A stretch of DNA of 64,000 nt from Prostheceraeus crozeri. Lineage: Eukaryota > Platyhelminthes > Polycladida > Euryleptidae. The stretch spans positions 62,001 through 126,000 of the forward strand of contig CAJQUW010003182.1 in the NCBI GenBank assembly GCA_907163375.1, written 5' to 3'. Shown piece after piece: positions 36,240 to 44,819 of the stretch (within the stretch, counting starts at the first letter, position 1; the number at the start of each line of letters is the position of its first letter). The notes below the pieces were generated by a model. It searched no databases. It worked only from the letters and a program-made list of their open reading frames with translations, and was not told where the DNA came from. Made by a program: the position numbers and the translations under genes.

Positions 36240-36911
36240 CAGGAGTTTGTGATAATTTAGGCGGCAACCGTTCTAGAGCTCTTTCAACAATTTCCGGATT
36301 AAAATGAATGAAATCCAGAGATATTCCAGGATTCACTCGTTTAGGGAAGGGAGGTAAGGCACCATCGTCTGATGTGAAAACGGATGCAAAGTAAGCATTT
36401 AATAAGTTTGCTTTATCGAGGGTGTCAAAAATCATACTGTCATTTTCATTGCAGATGGGTGGAATTGTGCGACTACTTTTCGTTCGGCGCTTAGCATAGG
36501 CGTAAAATTTACGAATATCTCCACTCTGAGTTAGCTTCTCCTCTCTAAACATCGCTATTTGTTCTACTGCGTGATCATATTCTTGTGCAACTTCTTTATA
36601 TTTTGCGGAATTTTTCTTATAATATTTCTTCTTCTTAGCAAGGAGTTTCGTAGAATTTTCGGAGCTCTTGAGCGATACTTTTTTTCGGTAATTACAGGGA
36701 CATATTGTGCAATACAGCTATGTATAGTCAAAATAAAGAAATCCCACGCAGTTTCAACATCTACAGAACCATTCATGATAGGTGACCAGTTAATGCTGCT
36801 AAGGTACGTGGACATGCCATTGAAGTCTGCCTTATTGTAGTCGTAAAAACGACGAGTGGATTTCGGAGGACTAAGAGTGCTCGGTAACAGGATAGAGAAT
36901 TCAACAGACAA
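36103..36911 (-). pseudogene. LINE linker between endonuclease and RT
   Basis: Two overlapping-in-sense frames (36564-36911 and 36103-36552) read like the spacer that follows the endonuclease in CR1/Jockey ORF2: phrases RRFYDYNKADFNGMSTYL, then SRAPKILRNSLLRRRN, then LTQSGDIRKFYAYAKRR, then AYFASVFTSDD and ALERLPPKLSQTPDDIPLLI. The last phrase normally leads straight into the reverse transcriptase. A frame change separates the two pieces and another leads into the main frame. No complete endonuclease is present. Confidence 0.75.
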
Positions 36912-37052
36912 TGATTAAGAAAAACAGAAATATTGATAAGACTTATCGATATTGTCTGCTCTTCGGCATAGCGCGATCTACCTTCTAGAGGCAATGACGA
37001 ATCAGAATCTTCTAACAATAAAGGAAATTATCTTGTAAGCATTGACCGGTAC

Positions 37053-38561
37053 TTATGAGTTATCTCCCCCCCCCCCACGTTCTCAAATTTGTCTTAAGTC
37101 CGTAGAAATGAATTAAATCGTCACAAAACTTTAAGGACACGTAAGTGATGCACGAGGATGTTTTCTAAGCACATACAAAAATTTGTGCAAATCGGACGAG
37201 CGCTTTTTGAATTAGAGGCGATAACTTGAAGTGTAGCGATGTCTGTAGCTTGATCTGACTTCTTCTGAACTCATCATCTGAGCAGAAAGTACTTGATGTC
37301 ATAAAGTCTTTCTCGACAGCTTGTGAAGTGATGATGACCAGGCCACCACATCCCTTACATAAACCTTTTTAACTTAAAAAAGGTGTAGCAAGTTAGTGGT
37401 CGTGGGAAGATTTCAAATAGCAGTGGATGAGACAAAGAGGGAGAGAGAACAGTGCACACACGAGAAACAATAGTGCGTCGAACAGACATCGTCAGATCAA
37501 GCTGCTAACATCGCTGCACTTCACGTTATCGTCCATAACGGTGAGTGCAGGGGTCATCAAAAATTAATTGAACCTCAATTAATTGATTGCGCTGAATTTC
37601 ATTTATCAATTAATTTATTGTATTCAACTCAATATCAATTAATTGATTGTTTTCAATTCCAATTATCAATTAATTGATTGCTGTATGTCCCAATATCAAT
37701 TGATTGATTGATTCATAATCAATTAATTGGTTCAATTATTTTATCAAGTTTCACTCCATTGTAATATATAGCATTACAATTTACCTAAGATTTTCACTTC
37801 TTCCTGCGCATCCACTATACAAAATCATTCTGCTGACTCAATCTGACACCTCTCAACTCTCTGATCTACTGCATATTCTTCAACATGATTGCCCTCTCTT
37901 GTCAAGCTTCGAAAGTCATTATCCATGGACAACTAGATAATATAGGGGGAGGGTCAAAGCTGAGAGTTCATAAAACGATGATAATTATTGAAATCTGAAT
38001 CAATAAAATCAGTGAACATCAAAACTATGGGGATGCACAATGATCATACAATATTAATACCGGCATTTTAACTGATTGAATCGAGTTCCAATATGAATAC
38101 AATTATTCTAGGCTAACTCTATTTTAAAAAAAATATAGGCCTACATGTTTTTCCATTGACTAATTAATAATTACGATCAGTTAATTGATAAATTAAATTA
38201 TCAATTAATTGATTGGGTACATTTCAATATCAATTAATTGATTGTCTGTAATTCCAATTACAAATTAATTGATTGCCCAAGAGTCCAATAACAATTAATT
38301 GATTGGTCAAACTTTCAATTAAAATTAATTGATTGGTAAAAATATCAATTACAATTAATTGATTGGACTGAGCAATTTAATTGCAATCAATTTTTGATGA
38401 CCCCTGGGTGAGTGATGCAAAAAGTACATGTCCAATCTGTACAAAATTTTCTATGTGTGTAGAAAATATGCGTAAATACGTCTACCTGAAGTTCGGTGAC
38501 GATTGATAAATTTTTGCAGATTTTAGATAAATTTAAAAACCTGGGGGGAGATAACTCATAA
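37053..38561. mobile_element. DNA element with long inverted repeats and C-runs
   Basis: TTATGAGTTATCTCCCCCC at 37053 is mirrored by GGGGGGAGATAACTCATAA ending at 38561. Similarity continues inward about 140 bp in drifted form (for example GTGCAAATCGGAC versus GTACAGATTGGAC), giving long terminal inverted repeats. No coding frame. A separate hAT element sits inside it. I see no clear target duplication. Confidence 0.65.
37548..38406. mobile_element. Nested hAT MITE with CAATTAATTG subterminal array
   Basis: The ends CAGGGGTCATCAAAAATT and AATTTTTGATGACCCCTG are inverted and flanked by a perfect 8-bp duplication GGTGAGTG (37540-37547 and 38407-38414), diagnostic of hAT. Inside each end is an array of (A)CAATTAATTGATTG units about 30 bp apart: roughly 5 on the left (37575-37735) and 7 on the right (38190-38370). 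No transposase. It interrupts the right-hand part of the outer element. Confidence 0.9.
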
Positions 38562-38662
38562 ATGATGTAATGTTAAGGCACTATCACCCGTAGTTAAATG
38601 AATAATTCATTTTCGCTTCACTTTCTGCCTTAGCCTACCCTCAATCTGTACTTAATAAGTCC

Positions 38663-39244
38663 TTGTACAAGGCTAAATCCTCATTTTATAAACCAAACCC
38701 TCGTTCTGACTCTGATTCCTTCTATTCGCGTTTTTGTGTCCCATATGTTCCGTCATTGAATACTCGCACTCAATCTTTGCTTCGCTCGCACCTGAATTGT
38801 AATGTTAGCTTTTCCTATCTTAATAAGATTAAGTCTGTTGTGGTTTCCAATGCCCCCAAGGTCGTTCCTTCTTCTGGCGTTTATCGCATTGATTGCAATG
38901 ACTGCAATAAATTTTACATAGGTGAATCCGGTCGTTCTTTGAACGTTCGGATTAAAGAGCACAAGTATGATATTCCCAATCATAACATGAACAATGCTTT
39001 ATATGTGCATTCTGTAAATAATGACCATTCCTTTAATTTTGATAGCGCCCGCTTGATTTATCCCTGCAATGACCTCCATGCTAGAAAAGTGTTAGAATCA
39101 TCTGGAATAAGATCGCATCCCGACAATGTTGTCAATCTCAATTCCGGCCTCATTAATGTAAATACTCATGTTGCTAATCTCGTTGTGTCATATATCTATT
39201 ATGTTATGTTGATCATTTGCATGCTTCAGTTCGAATTTTTGTAA
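38663..39244 (+). pseudogene. PLE protein C-terminus with GIY-YIG nuclease
   Basis: The GIY-YIG endonuclease of PLEs nicks target DNA for retrotransposition. Here GVYRIDCNDC (residues 72-81) supplies the GIY strand and KFYIGESGRSLNVRIKEH (83-100) the YIG strand with the conserved arginine and downstream glutamate. A CNDC-type cysteine pair sits between them, as is usual in PLEs. The preceding 70 residues are connector. Without the reverse-transcriptase palm this is only the tail of the protein. Confidence 0.8.
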
Positions 39245-39255
39245 TATAATTCAGT

Positions 39256-39296
39256 TGCCCGTGAGAAGCCTGGAACACAGGTGAAACCGGTTTGGG
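39256..39296 (+). ncRNA. Hammerhead-like ribozyme variant in PLE-A flank
   Basis: Stem I GCCC/GGGC; stem II GCCTG/CAGGT with loop GAACA; GAAA; then the minimal two-base-pair stem III in ACCGGT followed by T at the cleavage position. The core reads GTGAGAA instead of CTGANGA, so positions 3 and 8 deviate and activity is doubtful. The architecture matches the small stem-III-poor hammerheads described for PLEs. Confidence 0.55.
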
Positions 39297-39436
39297 CTAC
39301 AAAATTGTGCTTTTTCTTTTTGCCTTCTGCGTGGGTTACTATTTGTCGTATATATATATACGTAGTGACTCAGGAGTCAAAGGGCTCTCACGCCGTCCAC
39401 TGATCCCACAAGTGTTGAGAAGAAAAGACAAATGTG

Positions 39437-39475
39437 GTGGAGACTAGTTTCGGATTTAATCCTTTATCAATCCAC
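39437..39475 (-). ncRNA. Antisense hammerhead-like motif between PLE-A ends
   Basis: On the minus strand: stem I GTGGA/TCCAC, core-like TTGATAA, stem II GGATT..AATCC, GAAAC and a two-base-pair stem III in ACTAGT followed by C. Core positions 3 and 8 are changed. It belongs to a second, oppositely oriented PLE-derived piece. Confidence 0.5.
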
Positions 39476-39552
39476 TGCACTTGACACGAAAAGACACAAT
39501 CAGATCTGATCATTTGCATGCTTCAGTTCGAATTTTTGTAATATAATTCAGT

Positions 39553-39594
39553 TGCCCGTGAGAAGCCTGGAACACAGGTGAAACCGGTTTGGGC
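39553..39594 (+). ncRNA. Second copy of the PLE-A hammerhead variant
   Basis: Identical to 39256-39296 within the duplicated flank, so it shares the same core deviations. Confidence 0.55.
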
Positions 39595-39650
39595 TACAAA
39601 ATTGTGCTTTTTCTTTTTGCCTTCTGCGTGGGTTACTATTTGTCGTATCA

Positions 39651-40714
39651 GTGGCGTCTTCTCCGTACCTGCGAGGCCTTCGGCGCATCCTCAAAAATTA
39701 TTTGCCAACATTTATAAAAATGAAAAGTGTCATCATTCATTTAAATTCGATAGCTTCTCGTGATAGCTTCCGTCTCAAAATCAGACGCTCAACCTCAAGA
39801 GTGAACAGTTTTTCAGCACGTGCTTGAATCACAGCTGTTTTCTTCGAACAATTAGACACACAAGCTAGTCGTGTGTTCAGACGGAGCACTGATGTTCAGA
39901 CAGCGAAAGAGAGTCGTGTGCGTGTGAGGCAGTAAGCGCACGCGCCCGCGTAAATATTGGCTTTCCCGATGGACATGATGCTTTGCCTTCTCCAATTTTT
40001 GCAATGAAATTCTACACAATTCTTGATCGAGGCGCGGTGCCTAAATATAGTAAGGGAAGCGCAACCCAATTGTTCCTAGCTTCGCTTAATGTGAGAGAAG
40101 CCAATACGTCAACAGTGGCAGATGGATGACGCTCAGACAAGACTGCGATCAGATGATGAGCGTTCTCCAATGAATGCAGAGTAATGCATCTGACTCCAAC
40201 ACCCAGATTCGGTAGAATTCAAAAATTTGTTTTTATGTGATTGATGTGACGCTATGTTTAGTGCTGCAGATGAGATCATAACCACGCCTTTCGTCCCACG
40301 GGAATATACTGAAAAGATGACAATCGGCAAGCAAGGTAGGCCAACACCTGATATGAAATTGAAATTACTCATACAGAAAGAAATAAGAAATACACAAGAC
40401 ATTTTAATTCATCAAAATTTCAAACATGTGAGTGGCTGACCGGCCGTCAAAAACACAAGAAACTGTTCGCCTTGCCTCCTTTTTTCTCGAGAAAATGTGG
40501 TCTGGACAGAGAGGGGATATAGTGATCTCAGCTCCTTGAGTAAGGCGGTTAAGTGACATGAGCAATCACTTCTCATGTGCACTTTCATGGTCGGAAAATT
40601 GTTATTAAAAATTCAGCTTTTATGAAAATTAACGTTGTAACAGAAAAGTGCTTTGTATAGAAATAGTATCCCAATGCCGAGTGAAGGCCTATGGTCAGGG
40701 AGCACGCGACGCCA

Positions 40715-40718
<4 letters not shown>
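39651..40718. other. Non-coding between PLE fragments
   Basis: No supported gene. The open frame 40133-40402 (minus) shows no domain. Confidence 0.45.

Positions 40719-40794
<76 letters not shown>
40719..40794. repeat. (TA)n microsatellite
   Basis: About 38 TA units, directly abutting the 5' truncation of PLE-B. Confidence 0.97.
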
Positions 40795-40795
<1 letters not shown>

Positions 40796-40796
<1 letters not shown>

Positions 40797-41803
40797 TGGA
40801 CGGTATGGCCATGGGTTCAAACCTTGGCCCTACCATGGCTGCCTTCGCTCTAGATATGATCGAAAGCAATTTTTGTAAGTACGACGGCACATTGCCATTC
40901 TTCTATCGTCGATTTGTTGACGATTGTTTTGTCATTTTTCGCAACAGTAATGAAGCCAAAAGCTTTTTGAACTTTGTCAATAGTTTGGATGATAACATCC
41001 AATTTACCATGGAAGAGAGTATTAATAATTGTATCACATTTTTGGATACCGAAGTGACTCTCCAATCAAAAAATTTCAAGATAGATTTTCACATAAAATC
41101 GACCAATACAGGAGTTTATACTCCATACTTTGCCTATGCTCCAGACAAATACAAATTGTCCGCCATTCGGTCTTTATTGTTTCGCGCTTCTAAAATCTGT
41201 TCTGATGAGACTCTTTTTCAGTCTGCATCTAAAAAGATTTCTGATATTTTCATAAGTAATGGTTTCCCTGATGAAAAAATAAATCAGATAATGAAAGAAA
41301 TTGATAAAAAGAGGACAGTCGTGCAACAAGAGATCCCTGACAAAGACAGAAGCAAAAATATTATTTATTGGCCAGTTCCGTTCATTCGAGAGGGCGTCAA
41401 AGAATTAAATAACAGAATTCACAACATCAACCAAAGTCTCTCAAATACAGAGATCAGACCCGCGTACAAAACTTTCAAACTTCAAAACTTTTTTCAAAAT
41501 AAAGATAGTATTTCTGATGGATTGAAAGCCAACATTGTTTACCAATACAGTTGTGACCGCTGTTCGATGCGGTATATTGGCGCATCCAAAAGACATTTAA
41601 ATACCCGTATTAGCGAGCATCTTAGAGGCTACCCAACTCCCACTGAAGTTTCGATGCATGAACATGCACCGAAATATGAAAACTTTAGAATTCTAGGTCG
41701 TTACAAAATTCCATTCATTCTTGAAACTATAATCATGAATCAAAACAAAGATTGCCTCTCGAATGAACGAAAAGGTTCATATCAATTGTCTCTAGATTTA
41801 TGA
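40796..41803 (+). pseudogene. PLE-B: reverse transcriptase palm to GIY-YIG
   Basis: A 335-residue uninterrupted frame from within the palm to the natural C-terminus. GMAMGSNLGPTMAAFAL (residues 3-19) is motif B. YRRFVDDCFVIF (37-48) is motif C with the catalytic FVDD. ITFLDTEV is the next palm motif, followed by the thumb and the NGFPDEKINQI connector. IVYQYSCDRC (247-256) and RYIGASKRHLNTRISEHL (259-276) form the GIY-YIG nuclease. The frame enters directly from the TA microsatellite with no true start, so the element is truncated at its 5' side. An open frame this long and clean suggests a fairly young insertion. Penelope-type by motif style. Confidence 0.85.
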
Positions 41804-41962
41804 AATTACATGAAAGGTGACGAAATGACATGCATGACGTCAGTGGCATGTGACATGCAATTAATGACGTATTTTATCGTGTTTTAGTTGTGTTAATGTT
41901 GAAAATGAATTGTAGATAGCAAGTATGTAAATGATGTGTACAGATGTTTGTAACTCTTTTTA

Positions 41963-42004
41963 CCGCTGAAGATGATGTGATAAAAAACATCGAAACTAGT
42001 CCGG
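41963..42004 (+). ncRNA. Hammerhead ribozyme with canonical core (PLE-B)
   Basis: Core CTGAAGA (41966-41972, fits CUGANGA), stem II GATGT/ACATC (41974-41978, 41987-41991), GAAA, two-base-pair stem III in ACTAGT, C at 42001 as the predicted cleavage site, stem I CCG/CGG (41963-41965, 42002-42004) with a further TTT/AAA pairing outside. One extra T separates the core from stem II. It lies 160 bp after the PLE-B stop codon in the sense strand. Hammerheads in PLE flanks are an established association. Confidence 0.75.
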
Positions 42005-42026
42005 AAAGCTGTGCTTTTTCTTTTAC

Positions 42027-42049
42027 ATGAAATATATATATATATATAT
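42027..42049. repeat. Short (TA)n tract between PLE-B and PLE-C
   Basis: An alternating TATATATATATATT run marks the junction of two PLE fragments. Confidence 0.8.
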
Positions 42050-42117
42050 TGATGATGAATTTCGCCATTGACCGGTAGAATAAATAAATAAAAAGAAAGA
42101 CGAGGCCAATAAAGACT

Positions 42118-42846
42118 ATGCCACCCTTGCATAGTTGTCATATGCTACCATGGGACAGCCATGTACCCTTGTCTAGAAAAGTCAACCTTCTTAAATCTGA
42201 GAATCTTAGAGCTCACCGAAATTGTTCACGTTTCATCAATCTTTTGGATGCTATAACTTTTATCAAAAACAGATTTCGAAATAACGGGTATCCTGATTCG
42301 ATCATCGATAAGTATGTCAACACAGAGAAACCTAAGGTGAAACAACAACGAAATGATAGAAATAAAATCTTCCTTAAAATTCCATTCATAAACGAAATTC
42401 AAGCTAGAAAAGTTCGAGATGAATTGAGAAAAATAACTGTAGCCAAAATCATACCATCTTTTGTAACACCCAAATCGTTGACGAGACAATTAAGAACGAC
42501 ATATAATTCCCCGTGTCATAACAACTGCTATTGTAACAACGAGAATATTTGCCTTATGAAAAATACGGTTTATCAATTAAAATGCAACATTTGTAATGAA
42601 TTATATATTGGCGAATCTCAATGTACTATAAGAAGAAGAATACATCAACATCTTACTATGAAAGAAAGGAATGTGTATAAACATTTCAAAAGTAAGCACG
42701 CCTCCATCTGTTTAACATCTGATAAGCTCAAAATGTTAGTGCTCCAACACAATTTTTCCAACAGCTATGAACGAAAGACAGCAGAGAAATATTACATCAA
42801 AGTGAATTCACCAGCTATGAATGTAATGCTCAACCAAAATCCATAG
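42118..42846 (+). pseudogene. PLE-C protein C-terminus with GIY-YIG nuclease
   Basis: A 242-residue frame. RFRNNGYPDSIIDKYV (residues 53-67) is the connector signature, shared with the fragment at 15.7 kb. Next come a basic IFLKIPFINEIQARKVR stretch and a cysteine-rich CHNNCYCNNENIC. NTVYQLKCNICN (149-160) and ELYIGESQCTIRRRIHQHL (161-179) are the nuclease's GIY and YIG strands with its arginine and histidine. The reverse transcriptase is missing, so the element is 5'-truncated. A TATATATA tract follows at 42974. Confidence 0.8.
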
Positions 42847-43059
42847 ATGTATAAATTTTTTATTCAAATTTTGTATGTAAATGTGTTGATAGAATTCTTT
42901 TTACCATCAGACTTGTAAAAGAGACAGCCGAAATATTGTCATAATAAGATCTTATCTTTGGCCTTCTCTTTCTTTATATATATATATATATTCAATAAAA
43001 ACAATATGAAATTGAACTACTGCAGTGTTAACAATATGAAAACATTATAAAAAGTCACA

Positions 43060-43430
43060 ACACAAAGATTTTTAACAAATCATCAAAAGCAGAGGAAGCT
43101 ACAAACAAGAAGCAAATTGTAATTGCAGAAACAAAAATGAATGCCCATTAGATGACAATTGCTTCGCACAATGTATCTTCTACAAAGCTGCAGTAGCCTA
43201 ACAATCAAAAGAAACTACCTACTACGGCATGTGTGAGGGTGACTTCAAAGGCCGATATGATAATCACTAAGTCATTTAACAACAAGCGATATAAAAATGA
43301 AACATCGTTGTCACAATACATATGGTCACTGAAAAATAGAATATTGGAAGGTGATGTTGCAGTCTATGTCTATCAGAAAAATATCACATCATCGCTGCCA
43401 ATTCTGAAACACTTATAAACAAGAAAACTG
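43060..43430 (+). pseudogene. PLE-E: decayed GIY-YIG fragment
   Basis: Reading pieces in the plus strand gives a cysteine cluster like CNCRNKNECPLDDNCF (near 43110-43170), then YYGMCEGDFKGRYDNH (near 43216-43265), then NKRYKNETSLSQYIWSLKN (43233-43418 frame). In order these match the linker and GIY-YIG region of a third PLE type (the YIG-EG-FK-RY-NH signature). It is broken and lacks the reverse transcriptase. Confidence 0.6.
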
Positions 43431-43639
43431 AAATAATATCAAAATATAGTCATCGACGAAAATTTCTGTTGTCCACTCTTACATCATACACTATCATAAA
43501 GATTTGAAATTTGTATAACCATGATTTTGTGAATTGACTTCCTTTTTATATATTGTTGTCTGATGATCGGAGGCATTTATGTCATCTGTGAAAATTTACG
43601 TAATAACAATATGCACTCGTAAATGATCCAGCTGAAATT

Positions 43640-43720
43640 TTATTATATATATTCTAATATATTATTATTATTATTCTATTATTTTATTATATATATTATA
43701 TATATACGAGTATGTATATA
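43640..43720. repeat. AT-rich microsatellite (TATATA/TTATTA)
   Basis: Alternating TATATAT and ATTATTATT runs directly before the SINE dimer. Confidence 0.85.
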
Positions 43721-43747
43721 TTTATCAAATCTCAACAGATGTAACCA

Positions 43748-43789
43748 CCACGAGACATGTTTCGGCCTGTTGGGCCTCATCAGTCGTGG
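43748..43789 (-). ncRNA. Intact-core hammerhead ribozyme (minus SINE arm)
   Basis: Minus strand: stem I CCACGA/TCGTGG, core CTGATGA, stem II GGCC-CAACA-GGCC, GAAA, stem III formed by ACATGT (two base pairs, AT loop), C as cleavage base. Every invariant core position is present. With so short a stem III, monomers fold weakly, but two copies can pair as a dimer, as known for newt-type and PLE hammerheads. Confidence 0.85.
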
Positions 43790-43903
43790 GTAGGTTTGAA
43801 CCAGCGACGTTGGAGGACCATCTCAACAGATGGTCCGGTGGCCTTGTGGTTGGAGGGTATGCTTGCACGTCCTCTACCTCCAACGTCGCTGGATCAAACC
43901 TAC

Positions 43904-43945
43904 CCACGACTGATGAGGCCCAACAGGCCGAAACATGTCTCGTGG
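43904..43945 (+). ncRNA. Intact-core hammerhead ribozyme (plus SINE arm)
   Basis: Stem I CCACGA (43904-43909)/TCGTGG (43940-43945), core CTGATGA (43910-43916), stem II GGCC (43917-43920)/GGCC (43926-43929), GAAA (43930-43933), stem III within ACATGT (43933-43938), predicted cleavage after C43939. All invariant bases are present. It overlaps the end of the tRNA-like T-arm, so a Pol III transcript starting at the head would include it. Confidence 0.88.
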
Positions 43946-44004
43946 TGGTTACATATGTTGAGATTTGATAAATTTATCAATTGCCAGGTTACTTGTCTAA
44001 ATAT

Positions 44005-44815
44005 ATATAATATATATATATTAGGGTGGTCCACAAATATATAGCAAAAAATAAAAGTTCGAAAAGTCGATTTCTCACCCCCGCCTTTTGTGACCGTTGG
44101 TATGAAAGCATCTCATGCAAATTTTCAGCCAGATAGGGCAAAATTTTCTGGTGCCCCAACTGCCTTGAAGTTAGTCAATTTTGACAAAATTCCCTATTTT
44201 TATACTACTTACGAAATGTTGTTTCAATTACCCGGTAATCGAAATTCGTTTAAGTGTTCAATATTCATGAATTGAGTTTTTCAATACTTTCGAAGTTTGT
44301 TTATATAAAAAACTGTTGTTATGTATCTTTGAATAGTTTAAATTGAAACACTTTCTCTGGTTTTTCAACAAGCAAATCATCGGATAGTTAATATCAATTG
44401 GTAAGTGTTGATTGATTGACTTAATTCTTGCTTTATAAATGTATCAATTACTGTCTTTAGATACATAAATGTTAATGCTCGGATTAATGCTAGTTAGTCA
44501 ATTTGATAATCGTCAGGTTCTTAATAAATTTACAGAATATAGCCTATTGACAATATCAGATGTTTGCAATATTATACTAACATGACAGCTGCATATGTAG
44601 TTCATATAAACACGTGCATATAAAAAAATTAAGTGGTTTTCATGATTTGTCTACGTGTCTAGGTCTACGTGTAGGCCTATATTTGATATCAAGAACTAGT
44701 AGTTATTAAGCGGCAGCTTTCAAAGTCTTATGCTGCTAAAAATACAGGAAAAGATTGCAATGCAAGATTCGAAGCACTGTGATGTATATGTAAATCATTT
44801 TTTCTTAAAACTTAT
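44005..44815. other. Non-coding stretch, nothing recognised
   Basis: AT-rich DNA with no supported gene. Confidence 0.5.
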
Positions 44816-44819
44816 ATTG

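Larger units (their letters stand above)
34137..37040 (-). mobile_element. 5'-truncated CR1/Jockey-like LINE
   Basis: The minus strand carries a linker region, a reverse transcriptase and about 600 bp of 3' sequence ending in AATAAACATTTATGACTTATGACC, a short tandem tail of the CR1/L2 kind. The 5' end stops near 37040 at about the end of the endonuclease domain, so the endonuclease is lost. It abuts the DNA element that starts at 37053. Confidence 0.75.
38600..39650 (+). mobile_element. Penelope-like element A, 3' part with duplicated end
   Basis: It carries the C-terminal GIY-YIG region of a PLE protein, followed by a 3' flank containing a hammerhead-like motif. About 130-140 bp of that flank (39208-39348) is repeated at 39506-39647 after 160 bp of different sequence. 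Repeated terminal segments of this kind (pseudo-LTRs) are characteristic of PLEs. The reverse transcriptase is absent. Confidence 0.75.
43721..44001. repeat. tRNA-SINE head-to-head dimer B with two intact hammerheads
   Basis: Minus copy about 43721-43800, plus copy about 43815-44001. The plus copy opens with a tRNA-like head: box-A-like GGTGGCCTTGTGGTTGG near 43837 and box B GGATCAAACCT near 43890 (a drifted GGTTCGAATCT; the minus copy has GGTTCAAACCT). The hammerhead follows within ten bases, then a tail TGTTGAGATTTGATAAATTTATCAATTGCCAGGTTACTTGTC. TATATA tracts border both sides. This is the youngest-looking of three dimers of the family in the window. Confidence 0.85.

Noticed and set aside
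37560-38400. A CRISPR-like array (evenly spaced CAATTAATTGATTG)
   Set aside because: Repeats are short, palindromic and variable, lie inside the ends of a hAT MITE with an 8-bp duplication, and the genome is eukaryotic.
40585-40890. Minus-strand 101-aa frame and plus-strand 40648-40878 frame
   Set aside because: Both are made largely of the TA microsatellite (alternating I and Y) and are not genes.
42914-42945. Hammerhead downstream of PLE-C (GACAGCCGAAATATTGTC)
   Set aside because: Only a GAAA-like and GTC-like part is visible; neither a CUGANGA core nor a stem I can be drawn.
43725-43968. Short proteins reading through the SINE dimer
   Set aside because: Frames on both strands mirror each other because of the inverted repeat; the sequence is explained by the tRNA-like head and the ribozyme.
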